Assembly (NCBI RefSeq): GCF_003751605.1
Contig: NZ_RJVJ01000002.1
Coordinates: 682,001 to 746,000, forward strand
Source of the DNA: Kitasatospora cineracea
Lineage (GTDB): Bacteria > Actinomycetota > Actinomycetes > Streptomycetales > Streptomycetaceae
DNA length: 64,000 nucleotides
Direction: 5' to 3'
Shown here: piece by piece, positions 41,707-50,078 of the stretch
Numbering within the stretch: position 1 is the first letter of the stretch
How the letters are laid out: the number at the start of each line of letters is the position of its first letter
The notes under the pieces: model-generated
What the model was told of the DNA's origin: nothing
Databases searched by the model: none
What the model saw: only the letters and a program-made list of their open reading frames with translations
Program-made: the position numbers and the translations under genes

Positions 41707-42213
41707 ACCAGCAGATGCTACCGACGCACCCGACGCCCTGGCACGGGTTTATCCGTGATCCGCTGACCCAGCGTGGGTAGCGGATCGGTTAAACCGATGC
41801 CCTGCCCGGTTCGGGTTCGAGCATGATTGATCCACCATGAGCGCGCCTGGGCCCCCGACAGGTCCCTGGCCAGACCGTAAGCGGGCTGGTCCCCTCCTCG
41901 ATCGGGCAACTTCGCCGCACCCAGGTTCTCCAGGGGCCGCCAAGGCTCACGTCCGTGACGCTTGCGCTTGGCCTTGGCGACCCCTGGAGGTTCCGGGTAT
42001 GCCCTGGGGGCCCGGTCGAGGAGGGGCCGTCCCGCGCCCCACACCGTTCACCACGACGAAGGTGCACCTTCGATCCCGCCGGCTTCCCCCTCCGAGGAGA
42101 GCCGCGCCCGTCGGGCGGCCGTGCTGTGAGCCGGTCCGGTTCCCGGGCGGCGGGCACCTGCTGCCGTCGGGCTTCCGCGGGCCGCCGACCTGGGCGTTCC
42201 GGTAGCCTGGCCA
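41707..42213. other. Long intergenic stretch at the island edge
   Basis: Over 500 bases between the HEPN and ROK genes. The first 110 bases hold the palindrome cluster listed separately. From about 41,830 to 42,200 G+C is back to normal and frames are open on both strands, but none has a start signal or recognisable domain; I treat this part as non-coding or a decayed gene. The promoter of the HEPN gene must lie near 41707-41760. Confidence 0.4.
41742..41815. repeat. Cluster of four consecutive small palindromes
   Basis: CACGG/CCGTG at 41742-41757; GATCCGCT-g-ACCC / GGGT-AGCGGATC at 41757-41786; ATCGGTT/AACCGAT at 41784-41798; CCCG/CGGG at 41805-41815. The second and third share the ATC at their junction. 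Such packing of stems is typical of replication, attachment or structured RNA sites. It does not match a tRNA cloverleaf. Confidence 0.6.
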
Positions 42214-42239
42214 GTCCGACAAGTCGCCCCGAGTCGGAC
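42214..42239. promoter_or_regulatory. Operator-like inverted repeat upstream of the ROK gene
   Basis: GTCCGAC (42214-42220) and GTCGGAC (42233-42239) are exact inverted repeats with 12 bases between, just before the GGAGG of the ROK gene (42246-42250). A possible -10 box TAGCCT lies at 42203-42208, so the repeat would cover the transcription start. Confidence 0.45.
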
Positions 42240-42258
42240 GTGTCTGGAGGTGCGCGCC

Positions 42259-43227
42259 GTGGCTGCCGTCCCGTCCCCGTCGCAGGTGGTGGCCGCCGTG
42301 GACCTCGGCGGGACGAAGACCGCCGGTGCGATCGTCACCGGTGGCGGCGAGTTGCTGGCCCGGACCGAGCGGCCGACGGCGGCGGGCGGGGACGCCGAGG
42401 CGGTGTTCGCGGGTGTCGCGGGTGTCCTGGACGAGCTGGCCCGGCATCCGGCCTGGCCGGTCGTCACGGCGGTCGGGGTGGGCAGCGCGGGGCCCGTCGA
42501 CACCGTGGCGGGCACGGTCTCCCCGGTCAACATCCCGTCCTGGCGCGGTTTTCCGCTGGCCCGGCGGATCGCGGAGCGCACCGCGCTGCCGGTGCGCCTG
42601 CTGGGCGACGGGGTCGCGCTGGCCGAGGCCGAGCACTGGCTGGGCGCCGCCGCCGGTTACCGTGACGCGCTCTGCATGGTGGTCTCCACCGGTGTCGGCG
42701 GCGGCCTGGTCCTGGGCGGCCGGGTCCATCCCGGCCCGAGCGGGAACGCCGGGCACATCGGCCACCTGAGCGTCCAGTGGGACGGCGAGCCCTGTCCGTG
42801 CGGCGGGCACGGCTGCCTGGAGGGGCTGGCCAGCGGCCCCGCGATCGTCCGCCGCGCCCTCGCCGCCGGCTGGCGTCCCGTCGACGGCACTCCCCGCACC
42901 GCCCGCGCGGTCGCCGACGCGGCCCGCGGCGGCGACCCCGCCGCCCGCACCGCCTTCGACCTCGCCGCCCGGGCCCTGGCCGCCGCGATCGCCGGTACCG
43001 CCGCCCTGGTCGAGCTCCAGGCCGTGGTGATCGGCGGTGGCGTCGCCCAGTCCGGCCCGCTGCTGCTGGACCCGCTCGCCCGCCACCTCCCCGACTACGC
43101 CGGCCTGCCCTTCACCCACGGCATCGCCGTCCACCCCGCCCGTTTCGGCCCGGACGCCGGCCTGGTCGGCGCGGCGGCGGCGGCCCTGCGCGAACGACCG
43201 GGACGCGAACGACCGCGACGGGAGTGA
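42259..43227 (+). CDS. ROK family sugar kinase or regulator-like protein
   Basis: 322 residues starting at GTG 42259, which has GGAGG eight bases upstream; an upstream GTG at 42250 overlaps that site. ROK signatures are VVAAVDLGGTKTAGAIV (ATP-binding), GNAGHIGHLSVQWDGEPCPCGGHGCLEGLASGPAI (zinc-binding, CxCGxxGCxE) and VVIGGGVAQSGPLLLDPL. There is no N-terminal winged helix, so it is probably a kinase such as glucokinase or N-acetylglucosamine kinase. The arginine-rich C-terminus is unusual. The 3' end runs into the AraC gene with about 88 bases between. Confidence 0.92.
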   Translation: MAAVPSPSQVVAAVDLGGTKTAGAIVTGGGELLARTERPTAAGGDAEAVFAGVAGVLDELARHPAWPVVTAVGVGSAGPVDTVAGTVSPVNIPSWRGFPLARRIAERTALPVRLLGDGVALAEAEHWLGAAAGYRDALCMVVSTGVGGGLVLGGRVHPGPSGNAGHIGHLSVQWDGEPCPCGGHGCLEGLASGPAIVRRALAAGWRPVDGTPRTARAVADAARGGDPAARTAFDLAARALAAAIAGTAALVELQAVVIGGGVAQSGPLLLDPLARHLPDYAGLPFTHGIAVHPARFGPDAGLVGAAAAALRERPGRERPRRE

Positions 43228-43315
43228 CCGGGACGCGGGTGACCGGGACGCGGGCGGCCGGTCCGGTGGAGGTGGAGGAGTTCCCCCGGGCGGCCGGTCT
43301 CCCTACGCTGGAGGC

Positions 43316-44140
43316 ATGGAGCCCGTCGATCCGCTCGCGTTGTGGGAGATCGCCACTCCGTCGCGCTCCTGGCGGCTGCCCGGGGTGGCGATGGCCGGGT
43401 TCCGGGCGCGCGGGGCGGCGGATCTGGGGGTGGTGCCGTTCCCGGCGGTGACGTTGGCGATCGATCTGGGGGCGCAGCCGCTGGTGGTCGCGGACGGCGG
43501 GCGGCGGGTGGCCGGGAGCGCGGTGGTGGGGCTGGCGCCGGAGGGGTTGCGGGGCTGCGGGCGGGACGTGGTGTGCCTGCAGGTGCGCCTGTCGCCGGTG
43601 GTCGCGCACGCGGCGCTGGAGGGTCTGGCGGCGGAGGGCGGTCCGCTGCTGGCCCTGGACGAGCTGTGGGGGCGGGACGCGGCCCGCTGGGAGGAGCGGC
43701 TGCGGGCGGCGCCGTCCTGGGAGTCCCGGTTCGGCCTGGTGGCCGGGGCGTTGGCCGCCCGGCTCGCGCGGGGCCGCCGGGCGGATCCGGAAGTCGCTTA
43801 CGTTTGGGCCGAGTTGACGCGTTCGCACGGTGCCGTGCGGGTGGACGGGCTGGCCGCGGAGGTGGGGTGGAGCCGCAAGCGGCTGTGGTCGCGGTTCCGG
43901 GCGCAGGTGGGGCTGTCCCCCAAGCAGGCGGCCCGGCTGGTGCGGTTCGACCACGCGGCGCACCGGTTGGCGGCGGGGCAGCGCCCGGCGGCCGTCGCGG
44001 CGGAGGCCGGCTACGCGGACCAGTCGCACCTGCACCGGGAGGTCGCCGACTTCGCCCGGGTGACGCCGTCGGCGGTGGCCCGCGAGCCGTGGCTGTCGGT
44101 GGACGGGGTGGCCTGGTCCGCCCCCGGCTACCTGCGCTGA
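43316..44140 (+). CDS. AraC family transcriptional regulator
   Basis: 274 residues from ATG 43316 (GGAGGC upstream). A beta-rich N-terminal domain (AMAGFRARGAADLGVVPFPAVTLAIDLG) is followed by two AraC helix-turn-helix units: VRVDGLAAEVGWSRKRLWSRFRAQVGLSPKQAARLVRF and AAVAAEAGYADQSHLHREVADFARVTPSAV. The target is unknown. It is followed by the methyltransferase gene after 90 bases. Confidence 0.9.
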   Translation: MEPVDPLALWEIATPSRSWRLPGVAMAGFRARGAADLGVVPFPAVTLAIDLGAQPLVVADGGRRVAGSAVVGLAPEGLRGCGRDVVCLQVRLSPVVAHAALEGLAAEGGPLLALDELWGRDAARWEERLRAAPSWESRFGLVAGALAARLARGRRADPEVAYVWAELTRSHGAVRVDGLAAEVGWSRKRLWSRFRAQVGLSPKQAARLVRFDHAAHRLAAGQRPAAVAAEAGYADQSHLHREVADFARVTPSAVAREPWLSVDGVAWSAPGYLR

Positions 44141-44230
44141 GCAACCGGAAACACCCCCGGAGCGACCCCGGGAACCGCCCGGGAACATTCGTCCAAGACC
44201 GGTCCGGGGCCGGGCGGCGAGACTGCGGGC

Positions 44231-44968
44231 ATGACCGAGAACCTGTTCACGTCCCTGTCCCGGTACGGCGTCGACGCGCCCGGTTTCATCGCCTCGACCT
44301 CCGCCCTCGGCGCGGCCTGCACGCTGGCGGCCGCCACCGCCCGCCCGTTCCGCGGCCGGGCGGCGGTGGCGGGGCTGGGGGCCGGGCTGCTGCTGCAGGC
44401 GGGGGTTTACCTGCACACCACGCTGCACGGCAAGTTCCGGGTTTGGGAGCGGGAGTTGGACGCACTGGGGCTGCGCGGCGACGAGCGGGCGCTGGACCTG
44501 GGCTGCGGCCGGGGCATGGTGCTGGTCGGGACGGCGCGGCGGCTGCCGCGCGGGCGGGCGGTGGGGGTGGACCTGTGGGCGTCGAAGGACCAGAGCGGCA
44601 ACACCCCGGACGCGACGCTGGCCAACGCCGTCGCGGCCGGCGTCCGGGACCGGGTCGAGGTGCACACCGCCGACATCACCGGACTGCCGTTCCCCGACGC
44701 GGACTTCGACCTGGTCACCTCCGCCCTGGTGCTCCACAACATCCCCACCATGGCCGCCCGGCTGCGCGCCGTGGACGAGGCGCTGCGGGTGCTGCGCCCG
44801 GGCGGCCGGCTGCTGGTCGCGGACATCTCCCCGATGGTCCGCCGCTACGCCGCGCACCTGGGCGCGGGCACCGTCCGCGACCTCGGCCCGGCGTACTGGT
44901 ACGGCGGCCCGTGGCTGCCGGTGTCGATGCTCGGACTCCGCAAGGACGCCCCGGACCAGGACGCCTAG
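44231..44968 (+). CDS. Class I SAM-dependent methyltransferase with N-terminal membrane segments
   Basis: 245 residues. Two hydrophobic segments lie in the first 60 residues (AACTLAAATARPF, AAVAGLGAGLLLQAGVYLH). The methyltransferase domain follows: ALDLGCGRGMVLVGTARRLP (motif I), VGVDLWASKDQSGNTPDATL, ADITGLPFPDADFDLVTSALVLHNI and LRVLRPGGRLLVADI. The substrate is unknown. The stop codon TAG (44966-44968) is part of the inverted-repeat element that follows. Confidence 0.88.
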   Translation: MTENLFTSLSRYGVDAPGFIASTSALGAACTLAAATARPFRGRAAVAGLGAGLLLQAGVYLHTTLHGKFRVWERELDALGLRGDERALDLGCGRGMVLVGTARRLPRGRAVGVDLWASKDQSGNTPDATLANAVAAGVRDRVEVHTADITGLPFPDADFDLVTSALVLHNIPTMAARLRAVDEALRVLRPGGRLLVADISPMVRRYAAHLGAGTVRDLGPAYWYGGPWLPVSMLGLRKDAPDQDA

Positions 44969-45067
44969 TGCCGCGTCAGGCAGCCTTTGCCGTGCAGGAG
45001 CGGCTCCCCAGCCCCGAGGGGGGCTGGGGGAGTCGCGACGGGCGAAGGTCGCCTGACGCGGCACTAG
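44965..45067. repeat. 103-bp inverted-repeat element between convergent genes
   Basis: Perfect 17-bp ends, CTAGTGCCGCGTCAGGC (44965-44981) and its reverse complement (45051-45067), enclose an inner hairpin with CTCCCC-AGCCCC and GGGGCTGGGGG arms near 45004-45031. CTAG at each outer end supplies the TAG stop codons of both neighbouring convergent genes (44966-44968 and, on the minus strand, 45064-45066). It serves as a bidirectional terminator and looks like a dispersed actinobacterial palindromic element or MITE. Confidence 0.85.
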
Positions 45068-46056
45068 AAGCTGAGCGATTCGACCACCAGCAGCGCGCCC
45101 ACCGCGAGGTTGGCCCAGCGGTAGGTGACGAGCACGGCGACGAACTCGCGGATGGTCGCGCTGGGCCAGAAGTACGCGGCGGTGGGCGAGCCGACGACGT
45201 GGCCGTTGACGCCCTCGCGGCGGGCGAAGACGGCGGCGCGGAAGGCGTGGAAGTTGTTGGTGACGACGACGCAGCGGTAGTCGGGGTCGTCGGCGGCCAT
45301 GATCGCGTGGCTGAAGCGGAGGTTCTCCTCGGTGGTGCGGGAGCGGTCCTCGCGGATGATCCGGTCGGCGGGGAAGCCGTGTTCGACCAGGTGGTCGGCC
45401 ATCGCGTGGGACTCGGGGAGCTGCTCGTCGGAGCCCTTGCCGCCGGAGACGATCATCAGCGGGGAGCGGCCGCGGGCGACCTGCCGCTCGTACAGGCGGC
45501 GGCCGCGCTCCAGGCGGCTGGCGAGCAGCGGCGGGACGCGGCTGCCGTCGAGCAGGCCGGTGCCGAGGACGACCACGTAGTCGACGTCCTCGCGCGGGGT
45601 GAGCCGGCCGTACAGGTAGGCGTAGCCGACGAAGCAGGCGAACAGGAAGGAGAGGTAGCAGGCGAGCAGGAAGACGGTGCGGGCGATCACCACCAGCACC
45701 TCGGAGTCGGCCCGGGTCGCGGCCAGCAGCAGGGCGAAGACCACCAGGATGCCGAGGCCGCACAGCAGGGCGAGCAGGTTGCCGAGGCTGCGGCCCTCCT
45801 TGCGGACCGTCTTGAGGCCGTTGGCGATGAGCAGCCCCGCGAGGACCAGGCTGCCCAGCGCGGGCGTCAGCACCACCACGATCAGGACGGCCTCGGCCGC
45901 GGCCGAGTCGGCCCGGTGGAGGGTGGCGAGCAGCGCGAGGGCGAGCAGGGTGACGGCGAGGCCGAGGCAGACGGCGTTGCCGAAGCGGCGCCGGTCGCGC
46001 AGCACCCCGACGCAGGTCAACAGCAGGAAGAAGAGCGCGAGGGCGTACAGGAGCAT
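45064..46056 (-). CDS. YdcF/ElyC-like (DUF218) membrane protein
   Basis: 330 residues. Four or five membrane helices fill the first 150 residues. The DUF218 domain then begins VDYVVVLGTGLLDGSRVPPLLASRLERGRRLYE and includes PLMIVSGGKGSDEQLPESHAMADHLVEHGFPADRI, EDRSRTTEENLRFSHAIM and CVVVTNNFHAFRAAVFARREGV. These are the family hallmarks (GGK, E-x-x-S/T-RTT-EN, SxxH-like). Relatives act in cell envelope polysaccharide metabolism and vancomycin tolerance. The stop codon is provided by the inverted-repeat element. Confidence 0.92.
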   Translation of the reverse strand: MLLYALALFFLLLTCVGVLRDRRRFGNAVCLGLAVTLLALALLATLHRADSAAAEAVLIVVVLTPALGSLVLAGLLIANGLKTVRKEGRSLGNLLALLCGLGILVVFALLLAATRADSEVLVVIARTVFLLACYLSFLFACFVGYAYLYGRLTPREDVDYVVVLGTGLLDGSRVPPLLASRLERGRRLYERQVARGRSPLMIVSGGKGSDEQLPESHAMADHLVEHGFPADRIIREDRSRTTEENLRFSHAIMAADDPDYRCVVVTNNFHAFRAAVFARREGVNGHVVGSPTAAYFWPSATIREFVAVLVTYRWANLAVGALLVVESLSF

Positions 46057-46079
46057 GGCGACAGCCTAGGCAGGAACGG

Positions 46080-46111
46080 GCCCCGCCCACCGGTGACCGG
46101 GCGGGCGGGGC
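46080..46111 (-). terminator. GC-rich hairpin downstream of the MFS efflux gene
   Basis: GCCCCGCCC (46080-46088) pairs with GGGCGGGGC (46103-46111). It lies beyond the stop of the minus-strand gene at 46130 and before the YdcF-like gene. Confidence 0.55.
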
Positions 46112-46129
46112 GGGTGTGCCGGCGTTGCG

Positions 46130-48193
46130 TCAGCGGCGGCCGGCGAGGGTGCTGCCGAGCACCGGGAGCCCTTCGGCCAGGTCCTCGGCGATCATCCGCT
46201 TGGCGATGGCGTCGGCGGCGGCGCGCAGTTCGGCGCTGCGCGGGCGGCCGCGGTCCTCCTCCAGGCGTCGGTTGAGCCAGTCGGCCCAGGCCCGGGTGAT
46301 GGTCGCGGCTTCCTGCTCGCCGGCCGGGGTGTGCTGGTAGAAGCCGTTGTGGGCGTCCAGGAAGCCTTCGACGACCATCCGGTCGAAGACCGGCTGGAGG
46401 ACCTCCGGGGGGATCCGGCGGCGGGCGGCGATCAGGTTGAGGTTGGCGTGGCCGACGGTGCGGGTGAACAGTTCGACCTGCATGACGGCCCAGGCGCCGG
46501 CCACGTCGAGGCGGGTGCCGGAGGAGTTGACGACCTGTCGGGCGGTGTCGAGTCCGGCGCTGCCGAGGAGTTTGGCGACGGCGAGTTCGAGGACCCGGGA
46601 GGAGTCGCCGGAGGACGGCTGGGCGAAGCCCTCGCCCATGTCGGAGGAGCTGGCCCGGGCGGAGTCGCGGAGCTTGACCTGCTTGAGGAAGAGCGCGACC
46701 ACGAAGCCGACCAGGGCGACCGGGACGGTCCACAGGAAGACGGTGTGCAGCGAGTCGGCGTACGCCTGGATGACCGGTGCGGCCTGGTCGGCGGGCAGGT
46801 CGTGGACGCCGTGCGGGCTCTGCGCGGCGGCGGCGAGCCGCTGCGGGTCGGCGCCGGTGGCCTGGGCGGCCCGGGTGACGCCCGCGGCGAGGTTGGTCTT
46901 CAGCGAGTTGGCGTAGATGGTGCCGAACACGGCGGTGCCGAACGAGGAGCCGAGGGTGCGGAAGAAGGTGACGCCGGAGGTGGCGGTGCCCAGGTCGGCG
47001 TAGTCGACGGTGTTCTGCACGGCGATGGTGAGCACCTGCATGCACAGGCCGATGCCGGTGCCGAGCACGAACATGTAGAGGCTGGCGAGCCAGGCGCTGG
47101 TGCCGACGTCCAGCAGCGAGAGCAGGTACAGGCCGACGCCCATCACCACCGAGCCGACGATCGGGAAGAGCCGGTACTGGCCGGTCTTGGAGACCACGTT
47201 GCCGGAGAAGATCGAGGCGATCAGCAGGCCGAGCACCATCGGCAGGGTGCGCACGCCGGAGACGGTGGCCGAGTCGCCGTCGACGTACTGCAGGAAGGTC
47301 GGCAGGAAGGTCAGCGCGCCGAGCATGGCGAAGCCGACGATGAAGCTGAGGATCGAGCAGACCGTGAACACCTGGTTGCGGAACAGCCGCATCGGCAGGG
47401 TGGGTTCGGCGGCCCGGGTCTCCACCCAGGAGAACAGGGCGAGCGCGACCACGCCGGCCGCGAACAGGCCGATGATCGTGGCCGAGCCCCAGGCGTACTC
47501 GTTGCCGCCCCAACTGGTGGCCAGGATCAGGGCGCTGGCGCCGACGGCGACCAGCACGATGCCCAGGTAGTCGATGACCGGGCGGGCGGCGGACTTGACC
47601 ACCGGGATGTTCCGGGCGGCGGCGATCACCACCACGATCGCGATCGGCACGTTCACGTAGAACGCCCAGCGCCAGGACAGGTGGTCGGTGAACAGGCCGC
47701 CGAGCAGCGGGCCGATCACCGTGGCGACGCCGAACACCGCGCCGATCGCGCCCTGGTACTTGCCGCGCTCGCGCAGCGGGATGACGTCGGCGATCAGCGC
47801 CATCGAGGTGACCATCAGGCCGCCGGCGCCGACGCCCTGGACGGCGCGCCAGATGATCAGCAGCAGCATGTTGGTGGACAGGCCGCACAGGAACGAGCCG
47901 ATGATGAAGACGACCGTGGAGACCTGGAAGACGATCTTGCGGCCGAACAGGTCGCCCATCTTGCCGACCAGCGCCGTGGTGACGGTCTCCGCCAGCAGGT
48001 AGGAGGTCACCACCCAGGACATGTGGGAGGCGCCGCCGAGGTCCGCCACGATGGTGGGCAGCGCGGTGCCGACGATGGTCTGGTCGAGGGCGGCCAGCAG
48101 CATGCCCAGCACGATGGTGCCGAACACGACGTTCCGCTGCCGCCGGTCGAGGACGGGCGGGGCTGCCTGGCTGACTTCGCTGGAGGTGGTCAC
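46130..48193 (-). CDS. EmrB/QacA family MFS efflux pump with C-terminal winged-helix extension
   Basis: 687 residues; typical DHA2 pumps have 450-550. Fourteen membrane helices include LLAALDQTIVGTALPTIVADLGG (motif D1), VGKMGDLFGRKIVF (motif A), IIWRAVQGVGAGGLMV and AIGAVFGVATVIGPLLGGLFTDHLSWRWAFYVNVP (motif C). A further 150 residues, from about 535, form a predicted winged helix: LELAVAKLLGSAGLDTAR, HANLNLIAARRRIPPEVLQPVFDRMVVEGFLDAHNGFYQHT. That region could sense a substrate or regulate the pump; I know similar extensions in Streptomyces but no tested role. Confidence 0.9.
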   Translation of the reverse strand: MTTSSEVSQAAPPVLDRRQRNVVFGTIVLGMLLAALDQTIVGTALPTIVADLGGASHMSWVVTSYLLAETVTTALVGKMGDLFGRKIVFQVSTVVFIIGSFLCGLSTNMLLLIIWRAVQGVGAGGLMVTSMALIADVIPLRERGKYQGAIGAVFGVATVIGPLLGGLFTDHLSWRWAFYVNVPIAIVVVIAAARNIPVVKSAARPVIDYLGIVLVAVGASALILATSWGGNEYAWGSATIIGLFAAGVVALALFSWVETRAAEPTLPMRLFRNQVFTVCSILSFIVGFAMLGALTFLPTFLQYVDGDSATVSGVRTLPMVLGLLIASIFSGNVVSKTGQYRLFPIVGSVVMGVGLYLLSLLDVGTSAWLASLYMFVLGTGIGLCMQVLTIAVQNTVDYADLGTATSGVTFFRTLGSSFGTAVFGTIYANSLKTNLAAGVTRAAQATGADPQRLAAAAQSPHGVHDLPADQAAPVIQAYADSLHTVFLWTVPVALVGFVVALFLKQVKLRDSARASSSDMGEGFAQPSSGDSSRVLELAVAKLLGSAGLDTARQVVNSSGTRLDVAGAWAVMQVELFTRTVGHANLNLIAARRRIPPEVLQPVFDRMVVEGFLDAHNGFYQHTPAGEQEAATITRAWADWLNRRLEEDRGRPRSAELRAAADAIAKRMIAEDLAEGLPVLGSTLAGRR

Positions 48194-48303
48194 CCTGGCA
48201 TCGTCACACTTCGCCCCGCTTTGTCCGGCTCGACACCCCGTCGCGCCCGAGCATGATCAGCCGATGGTGCGACAAGAAGACCGGCCTGTCGCGTTAGAGG
48301 GGC

Positions 48304-48831
48304 ATGGAGAGCCCGACGAAGACCGGCACCGACGGCAACCCCCCGGACTTCCGGGACTTCGCCGCCGCCCGCGCCCGCCACCTGGTCCGCACCGCGTACC
48401 TGCTGACCGGCGGCGACGCCCACCTCGCGGAGGACCTCGCCCAGGAGGCGCTCGGCAAGCTGTACGGGAGCTGGCGCCGGGTCTCCCGGATGGAGAACCC
48501 CGCCGGGTACGCCCGCACCGTCCTGGTCAACACCTTCCTCAGCCACCGGCGCCGGCGCAGCAGCGGCGAGCACGTCACCGACACCTTCGCCGAGACCCCC
48601 GCGCCCGGGCCCGACCCGACGCTGCGGATCGCCCTGCTCGACGCGCTCGCCGAACTCCCGCAGCAGGACCGGGCCGTGCTCATCCTGCGCTACTGGGAGG
48701 ACCTCGGCGTCGAGGAGACCGCCACCGCGCTGCGGATGACCTCCAGCGCCGTCCGCTCCCGCGCCTCCCGCGCGCTGAGCCGGCTGCGCGCCCGCCTCGG
48801 CGACCAGCTCGACGACCTCGCCCGTCCCTGA
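48304..48831 (+). CDS. SigE-family ECF RNA polymerase sigma factor
   Basis: 175 residues. Region 2: FAAARARHLVRTAYLLTGGDAHLAEDLAQEALGKLYGSWRRV. Region 4: LPQQDRAVLILRYWEDLGVEETATALRMTSSAVRSRASRALSRLR. The pattern YLLTGD-HxAEDLxQ is that of the SigE-type (SACE) group common in Streptomyces. AGAGGGGC precedes ATG 48304. The downstream membrane gene, 33 bases away, is its likely partner. Confidence 0.93.
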   Translation: MESPTKTGTDGNPPDFRDFAAARARHLVRTAYLLTGGDAHLAEDLAQEALGKLYGSWRRVSRMENPAGYARTVLVNTFLSHRRRRSSGEHVTDTFAETPAPGPDPTLRIALLDALAELPQQDRAVLILRYWEDLGVEETATALRMTSSAVRSRASRALSRLRARLGDQLDDLARP

Positions 48832-48864
48832 CCCCGCCCTCACCGCACGCCACGGAGCCCCGCC

Positions 48865-50061
48865 ATGCCTTCGCCCTCCGAAGAGGACTTCGCCCGCGCC
48901 CTGCGGGCCGGCGCCGAACTGGCGCCCGCCGTGCCCGTCGACGAGTTCGCGCTGCGCGCCGAGCACCGCGGCCGCCGCCGCGTCCTGCGCCGCCGCGCCG
49001 GCATCGCCTCGGCCGTCGCCCTGGTGGTCGCCGCCGGATTCGTCCCCGCCCTGCTGCCCGAGCACCGCGGCACCGCCCCGGTCTCGCCGCCGCCCCGGGT
49101 CGACGGCGCGTTCATGCTCGACACCCTGACCGGCCTGCTGCCCCCGGACGGCACCGTCAGCGACGGACAGGGCACCGGCACCGACCAGCGCGGCCCCGGC
49201 CAGCCCCCGCAGGCGTACCTCGACTACACCGACAGCCGCGGCAACAAGGTCCAACTCGCCCTCACCGTCGACGTGGTGGCCGCCCCGGTCACCCGCGACG
49301 CCCAGCGCCTGCTCTGCTACGAACCGGTCGTCCCCGGCGACGCCACCTGCGACCCCGCCACCCGCCCGGACGGCTCCGCCCTGCTGACCACCTCCTACGG
49401 CAGCCCCGGCTCCGACGAGTTCGACCTCAACGTGGTGCACACCCTGCCCAACGGCCGCCAGGTCCAGGTCCAGGAACGCGCCGCGGACCGGTCGGCCCGT
49501 CAACTCCCGCTGGACGCCGATGCGTTGACCGCAGTCGCGGCCGCCCCGCAGTGGCAGCGGGTGTTCGACAGCCTGGGCACCGCCCCCACCCGCCCCCCGG
49601 CCCGCCCCGCCCCCGCCGGCGACCGGATGCTCGCCGCCCTGACCCCGCTGCTCGACGGCGTCCACCTGGACACCGGCCGGACCGCCACCGACCTGCCCGG
49701 CCGGATCCGGGTCGACGTCTCGGCCGACGGCCGCACCAGCACCCTGCTGCTCACCGTCACCCCCGGCTGGCGCCGCAGCTACCCCGCCGACCCCGCCACC
49801 TCCTTCTCCACCCTGCACACCATCGGCTCCTTCGACCGGCGCCCCGACGGCACCATGGTGAACACCACCCCGCTCGGCAGCACCCAGTCCCCGTCCAGCG
49901 GCGGCTACCTCGCCGACGCCCTGCTCCCCGACGGCACCCGGGTGGGCATCCGGCTCTGGAACGCCACCACCGGCCGGGCCGGCGCCCAGCCCGGCGCCCC
50001 CGTCCTCACCCTCGACCAGCTGTCCGCCCTGGTCACCGCCCACGTCTGGAGCACGATCTGA
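48865..50061 (+). CDS. Membrane protein encoded with the sigma factor, possible anti-sigma partner
   Basis: 398 residues. A short cytoplasmic N-terminus (PSPSEEDFARALRAGAELAPAVPVDEFALRAEHRGRRR) and one membrane segment at about 50-68 (AGIASAVALVVAAGFVPALL) lead to an extracellular, beta-rich domain of about 330 residues. Two cysteines fall at LLCYEPVVPGDATC. No zinc-binding anti-sigma motif is visible, so the anti-sigma role rests on position only. SigE-type sigma genes in Streptomyces are often followed by such genes. Confidence 0.8.
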   Translation: MPSPSEEDFARALRAGAELAPAVPVDEFALRAEHRGRRRVLRRRAGIASAVALVVAAGFVPALLPEHRGTAPVSPPPRVDGAFMLDTLTGLLPPDGTVSDGQGTGTDQRGPGQPPQAYLDYTDSRGNKVQLALTVDVVAAPVTRDAQRLLCYEPVVPGDATCDPATRPDGSALLTTSYGSPGSDEFDLNVVHTLPNGRQVQVQERAADRSARQLPLDADALTAVAAAPQWQRVFDSLGTAPTRPPARPAPAGDRMLAALTPLLDGVHLDTGRTATDLPGRIRVDVSADGRTSTLLLTVTPGWRRSYPADPATSFSTLHTIGSFDRRPDGTMVNTTPLGSTQSPSSGGYLADALLPDGTRVGIRLWNATTGRAGAQPGAPVLTLDQLSALVTAHVWSTI

Positions 50062-50078
50062 CCCCGGCCGCCCGGCGG

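Noticed and set aside
41757..41820. tRNA-like pieces (GGTTCGGGTTCGAGC and adjacent stems).
   Set aside because: The stems cannot be arranged as a cloverleaf with a seven-base acceptor; kept only as a palindrome cluster.
41789..42157. Open frames on both strands upstream of the ROK gene.
   Set aside because: No ribosome binding site, no domain, mixed third-position composition and mutual overlap; treated as non-coding.
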